13,054 nt of DNA, from the NCBI GenBank assembly GCA_023428545.1, contig JAEYXH010000004.1, forward strand, positions 1 to 13,054. The letters run 5' to 3'. Position numbers and translations under genes: made by a program. The DNA comes from Bacteroidota bacterium. GTDB lineage: Bacteria; Bacteroidota; Bacteroidia; Bacteroidales; Prolixibacteraceae. This document shows positions 1-7,425 of this stretch, piece after piece. Below the pieces are notes generated by a model. That model was not told the origin of the DNA, made no database searches, and saw only the letters and a list, made by a program, of their open reading frames with translations. Each line of letters opens with the position of its first letter. Position 1 is the first letter of the stretch.

Positions 1-951
<951 letters not shown>

Positions 952-969
952 ATAAATATGATTAAACAG

Positions 970-977
970 CAAAAATA
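970..977 (-). promoter_or_regulatory. Promoter -7 element (TAnnTTTG) for the TPR gene
   Basis: Read on the minus strand, 977 to 970 is TATTTTTG, an exact match to the Bacteroidota -7 consensus TAnnTTTG, ending 18 nt before the ATG at 951. No clear -33 TTTG is present at the expected spacing, so this is a motif call only. Confidence 0.4.
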
Positions 978-1050
978 ACATTTTGGCTCCATCTGGTCGG
1001 AAGTGCTTAATTTTATTTAACTTTTGGTCCTAAAACACTTTGATTGCCAT

Positions 1051-1626
1051 ATGACAAAGAGATGTGACTGGGTCGGAAATGACCCGATGATGGCCGAATA
1101 CCACGATTCGGAATGGGGTGTACCTGTTTATAATGACCAAAAACTATTTGAATTTTTGGTGCTTGAGTCCTTTCAGGCCGGGTTGAGCTGGTCGATTGTG
1201 TTAAAAAAGCGCGAGGCCTTCAGGGAAGTATTTGCGGGTTTTGATCCCAAAGTGATAATCGGGTTTTCAGAGGCAGATGTGGAGAAGCTGATGCAGGATT
1301 CGCGCATCATAAGAAACAGGAAGAAGATAGAGGCTGTCATTCGCAATGCCCGGGCATTTATCGAAATCCAGAAGGAGTTTGGAAGTTTTAGCCAATATAT
1401 TTGGGGATTTGTTGGAGGGACGCCTGTCATTAACCAATTTGAAAAACTGTCGGAAATACCTTCAAAAACGGCCTTGTCGGATCTGATTTCTACTGATCTG
1501 AAAAAGAGGGGATTTGCCTTCATGGGCAGCACCGTGATCTATGCCCATATGCAGGCAACAGGTATGGTTAACGATCATCTGGTAGATTGTTACAGGCATA
1601 AAGAACTTGCTGGAGACTCGAATTGA
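1051..1626 (+). CDS. tag: DNA-3-methyladenine glycosylase I
   Basis: The 191-residue product matches Tag along its whole length. The enzyme removes 3-methyladenine from alkylated DNA as the first step of base excision repair in the cytoplasm. Visible signatures are the start MTKRCDWV, YHDSEWGVP (17-25), LESFQAGLSW (38-47) with Glu39 at the position of the E. coli catalytic-pocket Glu38 and Trp47 next to it, and KKRGFAFMG near the C terminus. The zinc ligands known from E. coli Tag are all present: Cys5, His18, His176 and Cys180. The frame extends upstream to a TTG at 1024, but the ATG at 1051 gives the family's normal N terminus and the extra nine residues have no counterpart. The gene is divergent from the TPR gene with a 99-bp gap; no convincing promoter is seen (best is AACTTTTG at 1019-1026). 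Confidence 0.95.
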   Translation: MTKRCDWVGNDPMMAEYHDSEWGVPVYNDQKLFEFLVLESFQAGLSWSIVLKKREAFREVFAGFDPKVIIGFSEADVEKLMQDSRIIRNRKKIEAVIRNARAFIEIQKEFGSFSQYIWGFVGGTPVINQFEKLSEIPSKTALSDLISTDLKKRGFAFMGSTVIYAHMQATGMVNDHLVDCYRHKELAGDSN

Positions 1627-1635
1627 ATCAATCTG

Positions 1636-1753
1636 CACGGAAGGCAGAGTTGTTGAAAAACATATATTAAAGAATTTAATTTTTTTATTTTTGGCAAATT
1701 GATCATTTCCTGATAATCAATTTCATGAACGGAAAATGGTCTGGCCTTCCGTG
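1636..1753. repeat. Long-spaced 10-bp inverted repeat downstream of tag
   Basis: CACGGAAGGC at 1636-1645 is exactly complementary to GCCTTCCGTG at 1744-1753. Between the arms lies an AT-rich stretch with its own dyad (AAATTGAT at 1696-1703 and ATCAATTT at 1716-1723). If transcribed, the segment could fold as a closed stem with an inner hairpin. The role is unknown. Confidence 0.5.
1686..1693 (+). promoter_or_regulatory. Candidate -7 element (TAnnTTTG) for the C1B peptidase
   Basis: TATTTTTG is an exact match to TAnnTTTG on the plus strand. It lies about 140 nt before the ATG at 1836, so the mRNA would carry a long leader that includes the 1696-1723 dyad. There is no -33 element at good spacing, and the region is T-rich, so a chance match is possible. 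Confidence 0.3.
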
Positions 1754-1835
1754 TAATCCAAAGAAACGGTAATGATTATTCTGGATTCCACGAACGGCAG
1801 AATCTAAGGTGAAAATTATTTAATGGGCAATTGCT

Positions 1836-3038
1836 ATGACGTTCAAGACAATAACTATCGTATTTCTTACATTGATTTTAGCTTTAAGTGGTTACGCTCA
1901 AGATGCTGAAAATCAAAAAAATGATTTGTCTTTTGAGGATAAGGTGGATTTAAAGTCCACGTCGGTTAAGGACCAGCACCGTACGGGCACTTGCTGGTCG
2001 TTTTCCACGCTTTCATTTCTTGAATCGGAGATGATTAGGTTGAACCGGCCAATGGTTGATCTTTCACCCATGTTTGTGGTTTATCATGCCTATATGGAAA
2101 AAGCCCAGAAATATGTCAGGATGCATGGAAAGACAAATTTCGATGCAGGTGGTGTATTTCACGACGTTACCAATGTGATTGCAAGGTATGGAATCGTTCC
2201 TGACGAAGTATATCGGGGGCTTGAATATGGCGAAGATAAACATGTGCATGGCGAAATGGATAATCTTCTGAAAAAACAAGTGGGCGCCATTGTTGAAAAT
2301 ACCAACCGTAAGCTAAGCCCTGTGTGGCAGGAGCCAGTCCGTTCCACGCTCGATTCCTATTTGGGAGAGCTTCCTGAAAGGTTCAGTTTTCAGGCGAAGG
2401 AATATACGCCGCAAAGTTTTGCCCGTGAATATGTCGGCTTGAATATGGATGATTATGTCGAAATCACATCTTTCTCCCATCATCCTTATTATTCACGCTT
2501 TATCCTCGAGATTCCTGATAACTGGGCTTGGGAAGAGGTATACAATGTTCCGCTGGAGGATCTGGAGGAAATCATTGAAACAGGGCTGGACAATGGCTAT
2601 TCATTTGCCTGGGCTTCGGACGTAAGCGAAAAAGGCTTTTTGTCAGGGAACAAAGGCATTGCCGTGGTTCCGGAAGTGAAGACAGTCGACATGACCAACG
2701 CTGAAATTACCCGTTGGGAAAATTTATCGGATCGCCAGCGTGAAGATGAATTGTACCGCATTGACGGACCGGTAAGCGAAATGGAAGTTACACCAGAGGC
2801 AAGGCAGGCAGCATTTGATAATTTTCAGACAACCGATGACCACGGGATGCACATTATAGGAAAAGCTACCGACCAGGCTGGAAATGTCTACTACAAAGTC
2901 AAGAATTCATGGGGCAACTATAACAGGCTTGATGGATTTTTTTATGCTTCAAAGCCTTATGTCCTTTATAAAACCACCCTTATCATGATTCATAAGGATG
3001 CTATTCCCGCCCATATCCGGCAAAAAATGAAAATCTGA
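1836..3038 (+). CDS. Exported C1B cysteine peptidase (bleomycin hydrolase / aminopeptidase C type)
   Basis: This 400-residue protein is a papain-fold cysteine peptidase of the bleomycin hydrolase/PepC branch. Catalytic elements are all visible: oxyanion Gln47 and nucleophile Cys53 in KDQHRTGTCWSFST, catalytic His336 in DDHGMHIIG, and Asn357 in VKNSWG. The wide spacing between Cys and His, and the middle segment rich in charged and aromatic residues, fit C1B rather than ordinary papains. Classical C1B enzymes are cytoplasmic aminopeptidases that form hexamers, but residues 1-21 here form a signal peptide (hydrophobic core VFLTLILALSGYA, then Gln22), so this copy should be exported, probably to the periplasm. 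It is shorter than the roughly 450 residues of PepC. It stands alone after tag; a hairpin at 3048-3074 separates it from the next gene. A role in peptide breakdown is inferred from the family. Confidence 0.9.
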   Translation: MTFKTITIVFLTLILALSGYAQDAENQKNDLSFEDKVDLKSTSVKDQHRTGTCWSFSTLSFLESEMIRLNRPMVDLSPMFVVYHAYMEKAQKYVRMHGKTNFDAGGVFHDVTNVIARYGIVPDEVYRGLEYGEDKHVHGEMDNLLKKQVGAIVENTNRKLSPVWQEPVRSTLDSYLGELPERFSFQAKEYTPQSFAREYVGLNMDDYVEITSFSHHPYYSRFILEIPDNWAWEEVYNVPLEDLEEIIETGLDNGYSFAWASDVSEKGFLSGNKGIAVVPEVKTVDMTNAEITRWENLSDRQREDELYRIDGPVSEMEVTPEARQAAFDNFQTTDDHGMHIIGKATDQAGNVYYKVKNSWGNYNRLDGFFYASKPYVLYKTTLIMIHKDAIPAHIRQKMKI

Positions 3039-3047
3039 TTTTCTGTG

Positions 3048-3074
3048 GTTATCTTTGCGGGACTGAAAGATAAC
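3048..3074 (+). terminator. 9-bp perfect hairpin after the peptidase gene
   Basis: GTTATCTTT (3048-3056) pairs perfectly with AAAGATAAC (3066-3074) around a 9-nt loop, ten bases after the peptidase stop. The T-run (TTTT at 3080-3083) is not immediately adjacent and the stem is AT-rich, so termination may be weak. Confidence 0.45.
3050..3057 (+). promoter_or_regulatory. Possible -7 element inside the hairpin
   Basis: TATCTTTG is an exact TAnnTTTG match, lying in the left arm of the 3048-3074 hairpin and about 90 nt before the barrel gene. It could drive the barrel-phosphatase pair. No -33 element is visible. Confidence 0.3.
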
Positions 3075-3149
3075 AGCCATTTTGTTGAATAATCTATTGG
3101 AATAATGGGTGGAAGATATTTGAAGAAAGGGAATTCAAAAGGATATTTT

Positions 3150-4043
3150 GTGATTAAGCGTTTTATTTTGGCGTATTTCGCACTGGCATTTTGGCTGGGA
3201 GCTTCCGGGCAGGAGGATTATGGGTGGTGGAATGAACTGCATAACTGGCAACCGGGAATGCCTTCGTGGAAACGCATGATGATAATTTCGCCCGGATACC
3301 TGGGCCCCAATGCACTTCCTGTACCTGAGATGAAAAAGGGCTTCAATCCTGAACAGAGTGAATTCGCCTTCTCGCTTTCCAGACATTTCCATCCAGGTGA
3401 TCCCACGCAGGATATTTCGGGCCGACTTGCCTTGCCATTTGCCGATTCAAAGATCATGTTCGAAATGTATGGTGTAATCGTTGAAAACTACGCTTTTACC
3501 GAAGAGATACGAAATGAACGAATAGCAAGGGATAAGGATGGCAGGGGCATAGCGCAGGGTGACTTTTATTTCAGTACTTCCGTGCAGATTGTCAAGGATA
3601 AGGCATTCCCCAATACATTGTTCCGGATTGCCGCGAAAACAGCCTCAGGTGGTTTGTATGCCGCTAGATATTCGGATTCTCCCGGCTATTTTTTTGATTT
3701 TAGCTTTTCGAAGGACTGGGAGGTCAGCCGCTATGGGGTAATCAGGCCTTATGGATCATTCGGTTTCTATAGCTGGCAGACCAATGATGAGTTTACACTT
3801 CAGAATGATGCCTTTATGTATGGGGCAGGACTGGAGTATGATTCCCGATACTGGTTGATCAGTGGGAATTTTTCCGGGTATTCGGGATATATGGAAAACA
3901 GGGATAAGCCTCAGGTTGTGACATTTCTGGCGCGACATGACTGGGAGCGTTCAGCGATGGCGGTGGAGGTGATTCAGGGATTACGACACTGGGAGTACAC
4001 AACAATACGCTTTACCTTTTCCCGCAAGTTCGAGGGTTTATAG
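3150..4043 (+). CDS. Predicted outer-membrane beta-barrel protein, unknown function
   Basis: I do not recognise a named family. The chosen GTG start at 3150 has AAAAGGA six bases upstream and gives a clean signal peptide (IKRFILAYFALAFWLGASG, then Gln), about 297 residues in all. An ATG at 3105 is in frame but would put 15 polar residues (MGGRYLKKGNSKGYF) before the signal peptide. The mature protein opens with an aromatic stretch (DYGWWNELHNWQPGMPSW). It then alternates polar and aromatic residues in short amphipathic strands, for example YFFDFSFSKDW, PYGSFGFYSW and the C-terminal YTTIRFTFSRKF, which resembles a closing barrel strand. Outer-membrane location is inferred from this pattern. 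The stop is only 9 nt before the PAP2 gene, so the two are probably co-transcribed. A periplasmic beta-rich protein is the main alternative. Confidence 0.7.
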   Translation: MIKRFILAYFALAFWLGASGQEDYGWWNELHNWQPGMPSWKRMMIISPGYLGPNALPVPEMKKGFNPEQSEFAFSLSRHFHPGDPTQDISGRLALPFADSKIMFEMYGVIVENYAFTEEIRNERIARDKDGRGIAQGDFYFSTSVQIVKDKAFPNTLFRIAAKTASGGLYAARYSDSPGYFFDFSFSKDWEVSRYGVIRPYGSFGFYSWQTNDEFTLQNDAFMYGAGLEYDSRYWLISGNFSGYSGYMENRDKPQVVTFLARHDWERSAMAVEVIQGLRHWEYTTIRFTFSRKFEGL

Positions 4044-4052
4044 CCGTTTCAG

Positions 4053-4733
4053 ATGAGAATAAGACTTCAATCCATTATAGGGCAGTCGAAAGGTTTTTTG
4101 GTACCCTTCGTTTTGTTTATTATCGCATTGTCCGCATTTCTGTTAACACTCGAAAAAGGATCTGAAGTTTTGTTAATCAATCAATACTCATCGCCTTTGT
4201 TTGATAAGGCATTTTTGTGGATAACCGATCTTGGATTGGGGAGTGTTCTGGCTGTTACAGGAATTGTGCTGGCCATTTGGAGTTTCAGGTGGTCAATATT
4301 AGCTCTTGGCTCATTGAGCCTTGTGGGAATCTTTACGTTTCTGTTCAAAAGATTGGTTTTTGTCAGCGAAACCAGACCAATGCACTACTTTTATTATGCC
4401 GATTTTCCAAGGTTTATCCATGACGCTCCATTGATCTATTTTCATTCTTTTCCATCTGGGCATACCATGGCTGCCTTCGGTTTTTTTTCGATGCTATCCT
4501 ATTTGTCAGGTAAAAGGATTTTGGGCGGGGTATTTTTTCTTGTCGCTTTTCTGATCGGATTTTCCCGTATATACCTATTGCAGCATTTCGGTGTAGATGT
4601 TCTTGCAGGATCAATTCTTGGTGTTATTGCGAGTATGCTTTCCATCATCCTGTTTGATGTTCTTATTCAATTGGGCAACCGCTCCGGATTCAGGAAAGGT
4701 TTGTGGCATTTATTGCCCGGAAGGTCCGACTAG
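4053..4733 (+). CDS. PAP2-family membrane lipid phosphatase
   Basis: This 226-residue integral membrane protein has about six hydrophobic segments and the three PAP2 phosphatase motifs: KRLVFVSETRP (99-109), FPSGHT (133-138) and SRIYLLQHFGVD (171-182). Arg108, Ser135, Gly136, His137, Arg172, His178 and Asp182 occupy the expected catalytic positions. The first motif is spaced K-x8-RP rather than the textbook K-x6-RP. The family removes phosphate from lipid phosphates or diphosphates such as undecaprenyl diphosphate, phosphatidylglycerol phosphate or lipid A; which one applies here cannot be told. It follows the barrel gene by 9 nt, and its last 24 bases overlap the end of the opposite-strand ArnT-like gene. 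That neighbourhood suggests an envelope-lipid substrate. Confidence 0.9.
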   Translation: MRIRLQSIIGQSKGFLVPFVLFIIALSAFLLTLEKGSEVLLINQYSSPLFDKAFLWITDLGLGSVLAVTGIVLAIWSFRWSILALGSLSLVGIFTFLFKRLVFVSETRPMHYFYYADFPRFIHDAPLIYFHSFPSGHTMAAFGFFSMLSYLSGKRILGGVFFLVAFLIGFSRIYLLQHFGVDVLAGSILGVIASMLSIILFDVLIQLGNRSGFRKGLWHLLPGRSD

Positions 4734-6287
4734 AACGGTTACCGGAGTCTCAAAAACATCCTTTTGTGAAAATATAATATTGTATCCTTCAGGCATTTCT
4801 ATTTCATTAATTAATTTATCAGTTGATATAATGATGCCGTCAGGATGTTTTTTAAACCAGGTGTCTATTTCCTCAGCTTCGAGTGGCTCAATTCTCTTTT
4901 TTAGTTTAAATGCATAACCGGAATTATATCTTTTGTAGTATGCCACATCCCTGTCTGCAATGAGTTGAATGCTTTGGTTTACCGGATTGAGACGGTCAAT
5001 TTTGGGATAGATTGATGTAAAAAAGATTATTCCCGTCAATATACCGGTGGATGCCAGAATGAGCCTTGCCTGTGATCCAGCCCTTTTTAAGGATCTGATA
5101 GTCAGCCATACCCCCAATGGCAGAACGGCCAGGCCAATTAGCAGGTATCTGCGGCCCGACAATACAGGATCATAACCCATTGCAATATATCCGCCTATGA
5201 AAAGCAAAATTAAAATAACGAGGAGGGCTGTTAGCAGGATCTTGTCGCGCTTGATTACAAAGGGGGCCCCATGAAGGCTATTGGCCAGGAAAATAGCCAG
5301 AAAAGGGTATGAGATTACTGTATAATTTGGAAGCTTGGTTTTGGATAGCGTGAAAAAGAGGATAATTATAATGGATGCCACCACGGAAAAAAGAATCAGG
5401 CCCGGTTCTTTTCTTTCTTTGAAATATTTCCATGCCCGAATAAAATAGATGGAAAACGGAAACATGCCGATAAATACGTAGGCTGGGGTTAGAAGAAAAA
5501 TGCCTCCATGGCCTTCCATCTCGCTTGAGAAACGATCGAGGTTGTGCCCAAGAAAAAACCGGTGAGTCCATTCCCCATTTGAGGAAAAGTGAACCGCAAC
5601 AAACCAAGGGACTGCAATTGCCAGAAAAATGAATGTGCCAGGTATTATTTTTAGATTTAATAAGGTTTTAATTGACAGATTTTTATCAATGATTATATAA
5701 ACCAAAAATATCAGTCCGGGCAATAATACGGCAACTGGACCTTTAGCCAGAACTCCCAGTGCAAGCGCCACATACATCAGATATGCATGTTGCTTATGGT
5801 TGGTTTGATAGGCCGACAAAAAGAGCAACATACCCCATGTCATGAAGAAGATCAGGTAGGGGTCGGGGACAGCCATGTGATTTTGAAGCTGGAAGTGGAC
5901 GGACGCCAGAAGTACGATGCTGCTCCACAGGGCAATTCTTTCATTGGCCAGGCGAGATGTGAACCTGAATACCACCAGTATGGTCAATGCCCCAAAAATG
6001 GCCGAGAAAAACCTGGCAGCCCATGGGTTAACGCCGAAAACAGAATACGACAGGATCATGAAAAAATAGTGGAGCGGGGGCTTGTCTGCCCTGAGGTTAT
6101 AGTTGAAGGTTGGATAATCCCAGTTGCCAGTCTCCATGATTTCCCTTGCACACGACGCATTTTTGGCTTCATCGAGCAGGTAAATGCTGATGTATTGGTT
6201 GTTCAGTGAGAACAGGAAAAATGAAAACAAGAAAATTAATATTTGTAAATATTTAATTTTCAGTATTTTATCAATCATGGACATCAT
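4710..6287 (-). CDS. ArnT/PMT-like GT-C membrane glycosyltransferase
   Basis: The 525-residue product is a polytopic GT-C glycosyltransferase of the ArnT (GT83)/PMT_2 type. These enzymes use a polyprenyl-phosphate sugar as donor on the periplasmic side of the inner membrane. After the first membrane segment comes LLDEAKNASCAREIMETGNW with the Asp39-Glu40 pair typical of the first periplasmic loop, then RADKPPLHYFFM (KPP at 69-71). Many further hydrophobic segments follow, and a soluble tail of about 110 residues. The frame opens with TTG at 6302, but ATGs at 6287, 6284 and 6278 are better; I chose 6287. It is divergent from the GtrB-like gene, which could make its donor. It overlaps the PAP2 gene tail-to-tail over 4710-4733. 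Acceptor (lipid A, another lipid or a protein) and sugar are unknown, so arnT is not assigned. Confidence 0.88.
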   Translation of the reverse strand: MMSMIDKILKIKYLQILIFLFSFFLFSLNNQYISIYLLDEAKNASCAREIMETGNWDYPTFNYNLRADKPPLHYFFMILSYSVFGVNPWAARFFSAIFGALTILVVFRFTSRLANERIALWSSIVLLASVHFQLQNHMAVPDPYLIFFMTWGMLLFLSAYQTNHKQHAYLMYVALALGVLAKGPVAVLLPGLIFLVYIIIDKNLSIKTLLNLKIIPGTFIFLAIAVPWFVAVHFSSNGEWTHRFFLGHNLDRFSSEMEGHGGIFLLTPAYVFIGMFPFSIYFIRAWKYFKERKEPGLILFSVVASIIIILFFTLSKTKLPNYTVISYPFLAIFLANSLHGAPFVIKRDKILLTALLVILILLFIGGYIAMGYDPVLSGRRYLLIGLAVLPLGVWLTIRSLKRAGSQARLILASTGILTGIIFFTSIYPKIDRLNPVNQSIQLIADRDVAYYKRYNSGYAFKLKKRIEPLEAEEIDTWFKKHPDGIIISTDKLINEIEMPEGYNIIFSQKDVFETPVTVLVGPSGQ

Positions 6288-6342
6288 TGAATTTGAAAAC
6301 AATTTTTATCAGGCAAATATGCATGCTGATTTTGTATTTTTG

Positions 6343-6360
6343 CAGGACCTGATAGTCCTG
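6343..6360. other. Small hairpin in the divergent glycosyltransferase region
   Basis: CAGGAC (6343-6348) and GTCCTG (6355-6360) form a 6-bp perfect stem with a 6-nt loop, directly after a TATTTTTG motif at 6335-6342. It could be a leader hairpin or protein site; nothing further can be said. Confidence 0.35.
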
Positions 6361-6370
6361 ATTTTCTGTA

Positions 6371-6404
6371 TTGTGTCACAAATATAACATATTGCAACAT
6401 ATTG
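6371..6404. promoter_or_regulatory. Operator-like palindrome and tandem 9-bp repeat
   Basis: TTGTG-T-CACAA (6371-6381) is a perfect 11-bp palindrome with a one-base centre. Five bases further, AACATATTG occurs at 6386-6394 and again at 6396-6404, a 10-bp period that places both copies on the same face of the helix. The palindrome overlaps the predicted -7 box of the ArnT-like gene at 6379-6386. The arrangement fits binding of a dimeric regulator, but no regulator is identified. Confidence 0.45.
6379..6386 (-). promoter_or_regulatory. Promoter -7 element for the ArnT-like gene
   Basis: On the minus strand 6386 to 6379 reads TATATTTG, an exact TAnnTTTG match, leaving a leader of roughly 85 nt before the ATG at 6287. 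It overlaps the palindrome at 6371-6381. No -33 match is seen. Confidence 0.4.
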
Positions 6405-6438
6405 GATCATCCTCAGCGGATATCAATGGAATCAGGGT

Positions 6439-6446
6439 TAATTTTG
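6439..6446 (+). promoter_or_regulatory. Promoter -7 element for the GtrB-like gene
   Basis: TAATTTTG is an exact TAnnTTTG match 13 nt before the ATG at 6460, implying a very short leader. Another exact match (TATTTTTG, 6335-6342) lies further upstream and would give a leader of about 110 nt. The sequence does not decide between them. Confidence 0.4.
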
Positions 6447-6459
6447 AAATAACAATACT

Positions 6460-7407
6460 ATGAAAAAATTATCGGTAGTTATTTGCGTGTATAATGAGGA
6501 GCCCAATATTCTTCCATTGTCAGCCGAAATCCAAAATGCTCTTAATGGAATTGATTTCGAGGCAATATTTGTGGATGATGGTTCAACCGATGGCACCCGT
6601 GACGAGATCATGAAAATCAATGATGTGCGGTTTCAACTGGTTGAGCTGAAGCGGAATTACGGCCAGAGTTCAGCGCTCCAGGCCGGAATCGATCATGCCG
6701 ATGGGGAATATATAGTGCTGATTGACGGTGACTTGCAGAATGATCCTGCTGATATTCCCGGGATGCTTGAAAAAGCTGAAAGGGAAGGATGGGACATGGT
6801 TGCCGGTGTAAGGGCCAACCGCCGTGATGGCATGTTCCTGCGCAAAGTGCCTTCAAAAATTGCCAACTATATCATCCGGAAATCAACCGGAACCCAAATG
6901 AAGGATTTGGGCTGCACCCTTAAGATCTTTACCAGGGAATCGATAAAGAATATCCATATATACGGGGAACTGCACAGGTTTATCCCGGTCTTGCTGGCAC
7001 TTGAGGGATATGTCAGGCTAACCCAGATGGATGTAAACCACCGTTCACGACAACATGGTAAATCAAAATACAACCTGAGCCGTACCACAAAGGTTATCAG
7101 CGATCTGCTATTGATGCTCTTTTTCAAGCAGTACCTTCAAAAGCCAATTCATTTCTTCGGTCAGCTTGGTATCATCACGCTGGGGCTCGGTATGCTGATC
7201 AATTTCTATATGCTGATCCTTAAGATCCTGGGTAACGACATATGGGGTAAACCCCTGTTATTGCTGGGGATTTTGCTTGTAATGGGAGGCATACAGTTTA
7301 TCACCATCGGCATTCTGGCTGAGATTCAGATGCGTACCTATTACGAAGGTCAGGGCAAAACACCCTATCGGGTACACAGGGTTCGCATAGCCAAAAAACA
7401 GGTGTAA
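6460..7407 (+). CDS. Polyprenyl-phosphate glycosyltransferase (GT2, GtrB/ArnC/DPM1-like)
   Basis: This 315-residue protein has an N-terminal GT2 GT-A domain and a C-terminal membrane anchor. Family motifs are SVVICVYNEEPNI (5-17), VDDGSTDGT (38-46), NYGQSSALQAGID (66-78), and the metal-binding LIDGDLQNDP with the DGD at 89-91. Later come MKDLGCTLKIF, GELHRFIP and HRSRQHGKSKYNL. Two hydrophobic helices follow (around FFGQLGIITLGLGMLINFYM and LLLLGILLVMGGIQFITIG). Enzymes of this branch transfer a sugar from a nucleotide donor to polyprenyl phosphate on the cytoplasmic face, making the donor used by GT-C enzymes such as ArnT or PMT. The divergent ArnT-like gene is the obvious candidate user. 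The sugar (glucose, mannose, GlcNAc, L-Ara4N and so on) cannot be told from sequence. The stop is 18 nt from the convergent end of the serine hydrolase gene. Confidence 0.93.
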   Translation: MKKLSVVICVYNEEPNILPLSAEIQNALNGIDFEAIFVDDGSTDGTRDEIMKINDVRFQLVELKRNYGQSSALQAGIDHADGEYIVLIDGDLQNDPADIPGMLEKAEREGWDMVAGVRANRRDGMFLRKVPSKIANYIIRKSTGTQMKDLGCTLKIFTRESIKNIHIYGELHRFIPVLLALEGYVRLTQMDVNHRSRQHGKSKYNLSRTTKVISDLLLMLFFKQYLQKPIHFFGQLGIITLGLGMLINFYMLILKILGNDIWGKPLLLLGILLVMGGIQFITIGILAEIQMRTYYEGQGKTPYRVHRVRIAKKQV

Positions 7408-7425
7408 TTTTAAGCAGAAAGCTGG

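Noticed and set aside
1024..1050. TTG start giving Tag nine extra residues
   Set aside because: The extension has no counterpart in the family, and ATG 1051 gives the conserved N terminus with the zinc-binding Cys.
5787..6209. 140-codon plus-strand frame inside the ArnT-like gene
   Set aside because: It is a shadow of the opposite strand; the product lacks any domain-like pattern and the minus-strand membrane protein is clearly the real gene.
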